A DNA stretch of 17,732 bases from Anaerolineales bacterium (GTDB lineage: Bacteria; Chloroflexota; Anaerolineae; 4572-78; NAK82), in contig JAHELX010000051.1 in the NCBI GenBank assembly GCA_024643945.1, forward strand, positions 1 through 17,732. The letters are read 5' to 3'. Position 1 is the first letter of the stretch. Each line of letters begins with the position of its first letter. This document shows positions 9,142-14,761 of the stretch, in pieces. Made by a program: the position numbers and the translations under genes. The notes under the pieces are model-generated. The model worked only from the letters and a program-made list of their open reading frames with translations, did not search any database and was not told the origin of the DNA.

Positions 9142-9463
9142 ATCAGGCGCTGGTGGACAGGAGAAAAGGATCGGTTGATTTAGATATCGGGGAGAGGCAG
9201 CCACCCCATTTACACAAGCACGACTAAAGTGTATCTCATTCCAGCTCAACGGCCATTGGACAGGCAGCTATGCCCATTTCCTGGTGGCTTTTTCTGTTTC
9301 TGGGGTAACCAAGTAAGGGCAAAGCATCTCCTAGGGGGGCCATTCGTTGCCCTGTTGGCTCATTCGCCTCCCGGTCCGAGAATACTTCACCCTTCTTAGC
9401 GCATCAGCGCTAGGGCTGGCATGACAAAGCTCAATCTTGGTCGGGGGCCGGGTTTGGCAATCT
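9142..9463. other. Non-coding stretch after nuoN
   Basis: I see no credible gene here on either strand. It holds a weak terminator-like stem (9272-9300) and a perfect TAGCGC-ATCA-GCGCTA stem (9397-9412) that lacks a T run on either side. An open frame on the - strand (9331-9582) runs through the pcs promoter and palindrome. It has no family resemblance or codon pattern, so I do not treat it as a gene. Confidence 0.5.
9272..9300 (+). terminator. Possible weak terminator of the nuo operon
   Basis: About 130 bp after nuoN, GCCCA pairs with TGG..GC across a five-base loop with a two-base bulge, followed by TTTTTCTGTTTC. The stem is short and imperfect, so this is only a candidate for the 3' end of the nuo transcript. 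Confidence 0.3.
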
Positions 9464-9492
9464 TTGACAATACTCCCATACTGGAGTATGGT
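9464..9492 (+). promoter_or_regulatory. Predicted sigma-70 promoter of pcs with an operator-like dyad in its spacer
   Basis: A perfect -35 TTGACA (9464-9469) is separated by exactly 17 bp from a -10 TATGGT (9487-9492). The spacer is occupied by the inverted repeat ATACTCC-CATACT-GGAGTAT (9470-9489). An overlapping second dyad, CCATAC-TGGA-GTATGG, lies at 9476-9491. A dimeric regulator bound here would sit between or over the promoter elements, as MerR-type activators or ordinary repressors do. The 17-bp spacing is already optimal, which favours a repressor over MerR-type untwisting. The regulator is unknown. Confidence 0.55.
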
Positions 9493-9523
9493 GTTCCAGG
9501 CAGCACGAAACATCTTACAAAGT

Positions 9524-9607
9524 ACTTGTTCAAAAACAACTTCGTATTTTTGTGGCGGTTTTACGCCTAATTTCCATTCCAAAGTGCGAAGTTATTTATG
9601 AACAAGT
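9524..9607 (+). repeat. 84-bp nested palindrome in the pcs leader (MITE-like or RNA structure)
   Basis: Outer arms ACTTGTTCA (9524-9532) and TGAACAAGT (9599-9607) pair perfectly. After a symmetric 5-by-5 mismatch, inner arms AACTTCG (9538-9544) and CGAAGTT (9587-9593) also pair. Inside lie TTTG/CAAA (9549-9552, 9580-9583) and GGCG/CGCC (9554-9557, 9564-9567). CAAAG occurs one base outside both ends (9518-9522 and 9609-9613), which resembles a 5-bp target duplication. The element ends just before the pcs ribosome binding site, so it may equally act as a structured mRNA leader. Confidence 0.55.
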
Positions 9608-9629
9608 GCAAAGGGGAGGCGAATGTGAA

Positions 9630-10370
9630 ATGAAATTCTGGAGCAGCAACCTGCCCAAAATGCGTGCGTGGGCCGTCCACTTTTATACCAGCCTGGGACT
9701 TATTGCTGGTTTGCTGGCACTGATTGCCGTCGCGGAGGGAAGACCCCGCGATGTGTTTATTTTTCTAGGCTTAGCCCTCTGGATCGATTCAACAGACGGC
9801 ATGTTGGCGCGTGGATGGGAAGTTATCACCTGGACGCCCCGTTTCGACGGGCGCAAACTAGATGACATCACTGATTATCTGAACTACGTCTTCATCCCTG
9901 TATTTTTCATCTATCATTTTGAACTGGTATCTGGCATATGGACCCTGGTACTCCCTCTGGTGTTGCTGGCGTCGGCTTATGGCTTCTGCAATAAGGCTGC
10001 CAAAACCGAAGATGGTTACTTCACCGGCTTTCCATCCTACTGGAATGTCTTGGCCTTCTACTTTTATCTACTCAACAGCCCCTCAGCCGGCGTCGGCCTT
10101 CTTCTTCTGTTCTTCACGCTGATGGTTTTTGTGCCGATCAAATACATTTACCCCTCCCGGACCCCCATCCTCCGCCAGCTAAACATTGGGCTGGGCTTCT
10201 TTTGGTTCTTGATAATTTGCCTTATTATGCTCAATTTCAAGCATCCCGACCCACGCCTCGTATATCTGTCGCTCATCTACCCCCTCTATTATATGGTACT
10301 CTCCTTTTACTTGCACTTCCGCCCCAGATTCGATTCCTTCTTGAGATTCTCCAGCCCAAGGGGTGATTGA
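9630..10370 (+). CDS. pcs: Phosphatidylcholine synthase (CDP-alcohol phosphatidyltransferase family)
   Basis: The predicted reaction is condensation of CDP-diacylglycerol with choline to give phosphatidylcholine at the inner membrane. The CDP-alcohol phosphotransferase signature is complete: D53-x2-D56-G57-x2-A60-R61, then G74-x3-D78-x3-D82. The 12-residue gap between R61 and G74, with RFDG, is the spacing of bacterial Pcs and longer than the usual eight. KTEDGYFTGFPSYWN (125-139) and the segment FVPIKYIYPSR...RQLNIG (167-187) also match rhizobial Pcs as I remember it. About eight hydrophobic helices and 246 residues fit that family. I chose ATG 9630 because AAGGGGAGG lies at 9611-9619. An upstream in-frame GTG at 9552 has no ribosome site and lies inside the palindrome. 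Head group specificity is inferred, and another alcohol acceptor is possible. Confidence 0.78.
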   Translation: MKFWSSNLPKMRAWAVHFYTSLGLIAGLLALIAVAEGRPRDVFIFLGLALWIDSTDGMLARGWEVITWTPRFDGRKLDDITDYLNYVFIPVFFIYHFELVSGIWTLVLPLVLLASAYGFCNKAAKTEDGYFTGFPSYWNVLAFYFYLLNSPSAGVGLLLLFFTLMVFVPIKYIYPSRTPILRQLNIGLGFFWFLIICLIMLNFKHPDPRLVYLSLIYPLYYMVLSFYLHFRPRFDSFLRFSSPRGD

Positions 10371-10423
10371 TTGGAAGGCTGGAAGGACAGAAGATTGATC
10401 TTGGCCTTCCAATTCTTTTCTTC
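10371..10423 (+). terminator. Rho-independent-like terminator of pcs
   Basis: Directly after the pcs stop, TTGGAAGGC (10371-10379) pairs perfectly with GCCTTCCAA (10404-10412) and is followed by TTCTTTTCTTC. The 24-base loop contains its own small AAGAT-TG-ATCTT stem. The T-rich side is only on the + strand. The tail touches the stop codon of cbiO, which converges from the other strand. Confidence 0.75.
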
Positions 10424-11276
10424 ACGGGCGCTCAAGTCCGTGTGCCTCTAGCAACTGCGTGTCGTTCATTAACCACTCTGTGGGACCATCGGCGACGATG
10501 CGTCCTTCATCCATAATCACCATCCGGGGGAAAAGCTCCCGCACCATCAGCATGTCGTGTGTTGAGACCAGCATAGTGAGTGGAAGGTCTCGCAACAGTG
10601 TCATCAGCCCTCGGCGTGCGCGGGGGTCCAAGCCAGCGGAGGGTTCATCCAGGATCAAGATTTCCGGTTCCATTGAGAGGACCGTGGCAATGGAGATGCG
10701 CTTTTTCTCGCCGACACTGAGATGGTGTGAAAGCCGTTCGGCATAGTGGCTCATGCTCACTTGCCCCAACGCTCGATCAACGCGGACGCGCACCTCATCT
10801 TCAGGCAATCCCATATGAAGCGGACCAAAAGCCACATCCTCGAAAACGGTGGGCGAGAAGAGTTGGTCGTCAGGGTTTTGGAAGACCAGGCCAACTTTGG
10901 CCCGGACTGTGGGTAGATTGGACCTGGTCACTGGCAATCCAGCGACGTGCACCTGGCCTTGGCCGTTGAGAATACCGTTGAGGTGAAGTACGAGCGTGCT
11001 CTTGCCTGCCCCGTTCGGTCCCACCAGCGCTACTTTCTCCCCATAACCAATCCGTAGCGAGACGTCACGCAATGCTATCTGTCCATCTGGATAGCTGAAG
11101 CTGAGATTCTCTACCAGGAGCGTCGCTGGTGTACTGTCAATGTACGTTCCATTCCCCGATGATGGGTCCTCTTTGGGAAAAGGCGCCTCATCTCCCCAGG
11201 GAGACCGGTCAGGATAGCCGGTCGTGACTGGGGTAACTTTTGAAGAAAGTGCGTTTGAACCTTTAATCTTTAACAT
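10422..11276 (-). CDS. cbiO: Cobalt/nickel ECF transporter ATP-binding protein
   Basis: This is the ATPase that powers the CbiM-CbiQ metal importer. From the ATG at 11276 the protein has 284 residues. Walker A is GPNGAGKST (86-94), the Q-loop glutamine is in FQNPDDQLF (132-140), and the signature is LSVGEKKR (186-193, a variant of LSGGQ). Walker B is ILILDEP (206-212), the D-loop is SAGLD (213-217) and the switch histidine is H240 in STHD. FQNPDDQ is typical of ECF ATPases. The frame extends to a TTG at 11288, but the ATG is preferred. The ABC domain starts only near residue 52, leaving an odd low-complexity N-terminal extension. The gene follows cbiQ by 22 bp with a weak ribosome site. The metal could be cobalt or nickel. 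Confidence 0.9.
   Translation of the reverse strand: MLKIKGSNALSSKVTPVTTGYPDRSPWGDEAPFPKEDPSSGNGTYIDSTPATLLVENLSFSYPDGQIALRDVSLRIGYGEKVALVGPNGAGKSTLVLHLNGILNGQGQVHVAGLPVTRSNLPTVRAKVGLVFQNPDDQLFSPTVFEDVAFGPLHMGLPEDEVRVRVDRALGQVSMSHYAERLSHHLSVGEKKRISIATVLSMEPEILILDEPSAGLDPRARRGLMTLLRDLPLTMLVSTHDMLMVRELFPRMVIMDEGRIVADGPTEWLMNDTQLLEAHGLERP
11131..11223. repeat. Cluster of small palindromes in the 5' part of cbiO
   Basis: Within the coding region for the CbiO N-terminal extension there are several perfect dyads: TGTAC twice (11130-11134, 11141-11145), AGGCGCCT (11181-11188), TCTCCC-CA-GGGAGA (11191-11204) and GACCGG-9 nt-CCGGTC (11203-11223). The density is unlike the rest of the gene. An inserted palindromic repeat or translational control structure is possible. 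Confidence 0.4.
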
Positions 11277-11298
11277 ACGAAGATCCAATCTTTTGGAA

Positions 11299-12114
11299 TC
11301 AAATCAAATGGCCGATCATTTGGAGCAAAAGCAGGATGACCACGGCGAATGCCCCGACTGCCCAATCCCTGCCGCGCATTAGGTGGGGGTTGATGCTCAA
11401 GAATTGGCCGTTATAGCCACGCGCGAGCATGGCGTTGTAAACGCGATCGCTGCGCTCGTAGCTCCGTAAGAAGAGTTGGCCGGCCATATTGCCAGTCACT
11501 CGCGCGCGCCAGGCTAATGATCCACCGCCGCCACCTGTGCTTAGCCGGGCACTGCGTGCCTCGCGGGCACGCATGAGACGCATCGCCTCGTCGGTTAGGA
11601 CGAACAGATAACGGTACATAAACGAGACGATAATAACCAGCAGTTGGGGCACGTGCAAGTGATGCAGCGCGTGCATCAAGTCCGGAAACCGCGTCGTCGC
11701 CGTCAGCAAGATCGCCATCTGTATTGAAAGCCAGCTCCGGGCGACAATGCTGGCAAACCGGACTATCCCCGCATCGGTCGCTACTATGTGCCAGGGACCG
11801 CCCATAGGTCCCCAAGAGGGAAGATTCCAGACAAAGATCGGCTGCCCTGGCAGCGCGAAGATGGCTGTGATGGCTGCCAGGGCGAAAGGCAAAGCCACGA
11901 AAGAACGTTTGATCGCGTAGCCCAGCCCCAACCCGGCTAGTGCACTGACCAGAAGGATAAGGCCCCAGGCCAGCAAAAAGGCCAGCCAGGCTCCGTCCGG
12001 TAACAGCACATTGGAGAGGATGAAGAGGACCGTTACCACGACCTTAACCCTGGGATCCAGACGGTGGATCAGACTTTCGCCCGCCTGGTAGCGATCGAAC
12101 GTGTTAGCGTGCAT
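11299..12114 (-). CDS. cbiQ: Cobalt/nickel ECF transporter transmembrane component
   Basis: This is the EcfT-type membrane scaffold that couples the ATPase to the substrate-binding CbiM. The protein has 271 residues. The N-terminal RLDPRVK motif (18-24) is characteristic of CbiQ/EcfT. The two coupling-helix motifs that contact the ATPase are seen as ARE at 183-185 (within MRAREARSAR) and ARG at 231-233 (MLARGYNG). About six hydrophobic segments are present, including a strongly hydrophobic last helix. A GGGGG stretch (194-198) sits in the cytoplasmic loop between the two motifs. The ATG at 12114 is preceded by GGAGG 13 bases upstream. The order M-Q-O and short gaps indicate one transcript. 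Confidence 0.93.
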   Translation of the reverse strand: MHANTFDRYQAGESLIHRLDPRVKVVVTVLFILSNVLLPDGAWLAFLLAWGLILLVSALAGLGLGYAIKRSFVALPFALAAITAIFALPGQPIFVWNLPSWGPMGGPWHIVATDAGIVRFASIVARSWLSIQMAILLTATTRFPDLMHALHHLHVPQLLVIIVSFMYRYLFVLTDEAMRLMRAREARSARLSTGGGGGSLAWRARVTGNMAGQLFLRSYERSDRVYNAMLARGYNGQFLSINPHLMRGRDWAVGAFAVVILLLLQMIGHLI

Positions 12115-12135
12115 AGTTAGATACCAGCCTCCGAC

Positions 12136-13134
12136 TTAAGAGATGGACTTGGCGGTGCGTCGCAACAGGTGCACTGCGATGACAGTCAAGGCAGCCACCA
12201 CCAGCATGCCAATCGCCCCGGCCAAAATCGTGGATATCGCTGTCTCCCCGAGGAAGGGGATGGTGTAGTCAGGAAGTATCTGGTAGGATGCGCCCACTCC
12301 CTGGCCGAGGAATCCCAGGTCTATTGCGACGCGCTCCAGCCCGTCCGGGTCGGCTGAGGCCAGCGGTGCCAGGAATACCACGATCAAAGCCATGATCAGT
12401 CCGGCGACCACCCAGCCGCGACCACCTCGGGCCTCGGCCTTTGCCTCTAATAGATCGGGGCGTGTCTGCATAATAAACGCCAGGGCAGCTACCGTGATCA
12501 GCGCCTCACCGATGCCAATGAAGGCGTGGATGCCCAGCATCGCCGGTATCACGATCCTTAAAGCCGAAGTCCCACTCAGCCAGAGTTCAAGCGACGTGGC
12601 CAGTGCTGCTGCCATCACCGACAACCAGGCTGCCACCCCGGCGACTGTTAACCTTACACCACGGCTCTGCCCGGCGACACCCCGGTAAAGCCCGTAGCCA
12701 ATGAGTACAGTCAACAATCCCATATTGAGGATGTTGGCACCCATTACGACCAATCCGCCATCCTGGAAAAGCAGTCCCTGGACGCCGATGACGCTGGCCA
12801 TCACCAGCATCCCAGCCCAGGGACCCAGGGTAATCGCAGCCAGTGCCCCGCCGAGCAAATGCCCCGATGTGCCCCCGGCAACCGGGAAGTTGATCATCTG
12901 AGCGGCAAAAATGAAGGCTGCCATCACGCCCATCAATGGAACCTGGCGCTCGCCTAATTCGTCTCGCGTCCGGCGGATCGCTATTGCCAGGAGCACGATC
13001 GCTGCCCCCCAGCAAAATAGCGCAATGGGTAGACTCAGAAAACCATCCGGGATATGCATCGCAGGATTATCGGTTGCTGCCCCCAGCGCAGCACGCAGAA
13101 AGAAAGCAGAAAGGACAAAAAAGAATGTTGACAT
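12136..13134 (-). CDS. cbiM: Cobalt/nickel ECF transporter substrate-binding permease, CbiM fused to a PDGLE (CbiN/NikN-like) domain
   Basis: This is the metal-binding membrane subunit of the importer. The 332 residues begin with a hydrophobic signal-like segment ending ...AATDNPA, after which comes MHIPDGFLS (from Met26). In this family the processed N-terminal Met-His contributes to the metal site, and His92 in GGTSGHLLGG is a further expected ligand. The CbiM core runs to about residue 225. It is followed by a helix, SADPDGLERVA (260-270, the PDGLE motif) and a last helix, so a CbiN/NikN-like partner is fused at the C terminus. The ATG at 13134 has AGAGGAGA seven bases upstream, which supports the start with the signal segment. 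The gene lies between the Fur-like regulator (35-bp gap) and cbiQ (21-bp gap). Confidence 0.93.
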   Translation of the reverse strand: MSTFFFVLSAFFLRAALGAATDNPAMHIPDGFLSLPIALFCWGAAIVLLAIAIRRTRDELGERQVPLMGVMAAFIFAAQMINFPVAGGTSGHLLGGALAAITLGPWAGMLVMASVIGVQGLLFQDGGLVVMGANILNMGLLTVLIGYGLYRGVAGQSRGVRLTVAGVAAWLSVMAAALATSLELWLSGTSALRIVIPAMLGIHAFIGIGEALITVAALAFIMQTRPDLLEAKAEARGGRGWVVAGLIMALIVVFLAPLASADPDGLERVAIDLGFLGQGVGASYQILPDYTIPFLGETAISTILAGAIGMLVVAALTVIAVHLLRRTAKSIS

Positions 13135-13169
13135 GGCGAATCTCCTCTCGTTTTGAATTTTGAGTCGAA

Positions 13170-13601
13170 TCAGCTTTCAATTGCCTTCAGACATTTAGAG
13201 CAGAGGCCGGGAATGGTCAGGTGATCCAGATCGGCTTTGAATCCATGTTCCTCGAGCAGATGGGCCGATAGGTCATGAAAATGGTAGTCCGTCAAATCCT
13301 CAACTTTGCCACAGCAGCGACAGACTAGGTGATGGTGAGGCTTGCTGGCAATTTCATACCCCGTATGCCCGCCGATCTCGGCTGCAAAGATTAGTCCTAA
13401 TTCGCGAAAGAAGTCCAACGCTCGATAAACAGTGGCGCGGTTGATCGCTGGCGCTTTGACTTGCACCCGGGCGTAAATTTCATCGAAGGTGGTGTGACCT
13501 TCGCCTTCACAGATGGCATCCAGGATCAACTGGCGTTGAAGGGTCACCCGGAACCCGCGTTTTCGTATGCGATCCGGGTAATTCATACCATGGTGTGACA
13601 T
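13170..13601 (-). CDS. Fur-family metal-responsive transcriptional regulator
   Basis: This is a DNA-binding metalloregulator of 143 residues. The N-terminal winged helix contains GFRVTLQRQLILDAI (16-30) and the recognition region INRATVYRALDFFRELGLI (53-71). The dimerisation domain has the metal motif HHHLVCRCCG (89-98), where Cys94 and Cys97 pair with Cys134 and Cys137 as the structural zinc site. His89-91, His107 and nearby acidic residues may bind the sensed metal. The frame reaches a TTG at 13631, but ATG 13601 has GGGG six bases upstream and gives the usual length. As first gene of the cbiMQO operon it probably senses cobalt or nickel (Nur-like) and represses its own operon. Fur, Zur or PerR roles cannot be excluded from sequence alone. 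Confidence 0.88.
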   Translation of the reverse strand: MSHHGMNYPDRIRKRGFRVTLQRQLILDAICEGEGHTTFDEIYARVQVKAPAINRATVYRALDFFRELGLIFAAEIGGHTGYEIASKPHHHLVCRCCGKVEDLTDYHFHDLSAHLLEEHGFKADLDHLTIPGLCSKCLKAIES

Positions 13602-13642
13602 ATCTTGCCCCGTTGCTGCAAATTTTCGCAATAGCGACTTTT

Positions 13643-13671
13643 AGTATAACATATTAATTGCAATAATGCAA
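13643..13671 (-). promoter_or_regulatory. Predicted promoter and operator of the fur-cbiMQO operon
   Basis: On the - strand, TTGCAT (13666-13671) and TATACT (13643-13648) are separated by 17 bp and lie about 40 bp before the regulator's start codon. The dyad TTGCA-ATAA-TGCAA (13658-13671) covers the -35 and part of the spacer, so a bound dimer would block polymerase. The half-site resembles TTGCAA-type nickel regulator sites, but the spacing differs from the actinobacterial Nur box. The link to the adjacent regulator is inferred from position. Confidence 0.55.
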
Positions 13672-13975
13672 AGATACTACGTCGTTGTTGTCAAGGTGGC
13701 CGTGACCAAGAGCTTGATCGACATCACTGTGGGGGGCTGTTGACGTCGAGCGTGGTGTGGGGTGAGTTCCGGAGTGGAGATATTGGCGTCAGGTGATGAG
13801 ATTGGCGTAGATGTGTCGGAAGGGAAGCGTCGTCGTGATTGTTAGCGTAGCGGTGCCGGTTGGAGGCTACGTGCCAATCGGCCAGGGTGAGCCAGGCGGC
13901 TTTTGATCGTCACAACTTGTTGGGAGCCAGCAGTTTTACACCAAAAACTAAACCGGTGCCAAAGCTTTTCTAGCC
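13672..13975. pseudogene. Non-coding stretch with a decayed partial copy of the adjacent Thr/Pro-rich gene
   Basis: No intact gene is visible. Bases about 13842-13902 align with about 14194-14252 inside the neighbouring gene in the same orientation. Shared blocks include GCGT..CGGTGCC, a GACGT/TACGT step and GTGAGCCAG.CGG. A two-base length difference breaks the frame, and the matching frame has a stop. The octamer ATTGGCGT occurs at 13782 and 13801 here and again at 14193. This fits an old duplicated fragment, on the - strand in coding sense. Shared low-complexity composition is the alternative explanation. Confidence 0.4.
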
Positions 13976-14686
13976 TTACTTTTTGTCTTTTTTGCCGCCC
14001 CCTTTGTCATCTTTCTTGCCGCCTCCTTTGTCACCTCCTTGGCCGCAGCCCTTGCCACGTCCCTGATTGCCTCCGCCGTCGCATCCGTTGTCACCTCCCT
14101 CAGGAGTAGGTGGTGGTGGCGTGAATGTTGGTGGCGGGGGAGGTGTGCGATGTGGCGTAGCAGTCAACGTGGGCTGGCGAGTGGCGGTGGGCATTGGCGT
14201 GACGGTGCCAGCAACCGACGTTCCGGTTGGCAAGCGTGAGCCAGACGGACTTGGCGTGAGGCTATCCGACTCGGCAGGGATGGTCGGTGCGATAATGGCA
14301 GGACTTGTCGCAGTTGGCAGCGGTGTCGGCGTGGGAGTGGCCGAGGGCGTCGGTGGGGGAGGCAAAGAAACAATAGTGACCGTAACGGATGCCCTATCAA
14401 CGGCGTCCCACGGTGTGACCTGCAGCCGGGCGGCATCGGTTGCCGCTTGGGCGCCCACGTTAGGGCTCAGAGGTGCAAACCGGATGCTTCCGCTGGAGAG
14501 TGCTCCATAATCCGCCTGCCTCGTAGCTAATAAGGCACCTGAGGCTAGCCGGTTGGGCGGTCTCCTGAGTGCAAGCCAGGTCGAGAAGAAGACGCAGGCA
14601 AAGCTCACCCCCAATACCAGGAGGAGCAGTAACCACTCCCAGCGTCGGCGCTGTAGTCTGTTGTCTTCAGGGGGGAACGAATTCAT
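13976..14686 (-). CDS. Membrane-anchored Thr/Pro-rich protein with Gly/Lys repeat tail, function unknown
   Basis: I do not recognise a family. From the ATG at 14686 the protein has 236 residues. It has a short basic N terminus (RLQRRRWEW), one transmembrane helix (about 19-40), and an exported region of about 65 residues containing WDAVDRASVTVTIV. A long Thr/Pro/Ser linker (about 108-195) follows, and then a Gly/Lys/Asp tail with repeats GGGKKDDK and GGGKKDKK. Two cysteines lie in the tail (202, 214). I chose this start because GGGGAG lies eight bases upstream. In-frame ATGs at 14755 and 14713 lack such a site. It starts 75 bp after the histidine kinase stop on the same strand, so the two are probably cotranscribed. 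A surface-exposed, wall-spanning or polyanion-binding role is possible but speculative. Confidence 0.65.
   Translation of the reverse strand: MNSFPPEDNRLQRRRWEWLLLLLVLGVSFACVFFSTWLALRRPPNRLASGALLATRQADYGALSSGSIRFAPLSPNVGAQAATDAARLQVTPWDAVDRASVTVTIVSLPPPPTPSATPTPTPLPTATSPAIIAPTIPAESDSLTPSPSGSRLPTGTSVAGTVTPMPTATRQPTLTATPHRTPPPPPTFTPPPPTPEGGDNGCDGGGNQGRGKGCGQGGDKGGGKKDDKGGGKKDKK
13987..14058 (-). repeat. 24-bp tandem repeat encoding an 8-residue unit
   Basis: Three consecutive 24-bp units (13987-14010, 14011-14034, 14035-14058) can be aligned. The first two differ at only a few bases and the third is more diverged. They encode the DKGGGKKD-type units at the C terminus of the Thr/Pro-rich protein, so copy number change would keep the frame. 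Confidence 0.7.
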
Positions 14687-14761
14687 TCTATCTTCTCCCC
14701 GATAATGGCACATGCCAGATACGCGATCATCTTCCCGTCGCTCGCTATCGGCCATCCGCTA

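Noticed and set aside
9397..9412. Perfect TAGCGC-ATCA-GCGCTA hairpin as a terminator of nuo
   Set aside because: No T run follows on either strand and it lies 250 bp after nuoN; kept only as an unexplained stem.
9331..9582. 83-codon open frame on the - strand upstream of pcs
   Set aside because: It crosses the pcs promoter and leader palindrome, shows no recognisable family and has no ribosome site; the palindromes explain the open frame.
13689..13694. Perfect TTGACA on the - strand as a -35 for the fur-like gene
   Set aside because: No -10-like hexamer lies 16-18 bp downstream; the TTGCAT/TATACT pair fits better.
13724..13911. Open - strand frame of about 60 codons in the gap after the Thr/Pro-rich gene
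   Set aside because: It has an upstream in-frame stop and no ATG, GTG or TTG start; the segment is better explained as a decayed repeat fragment.
14067..14510. Gly/Val-rich open frame on the + strand
   Set aside because: It is the complement of the Thr/Pro-rich linker; low-complexity repeats keep the opposite strand free of stops.
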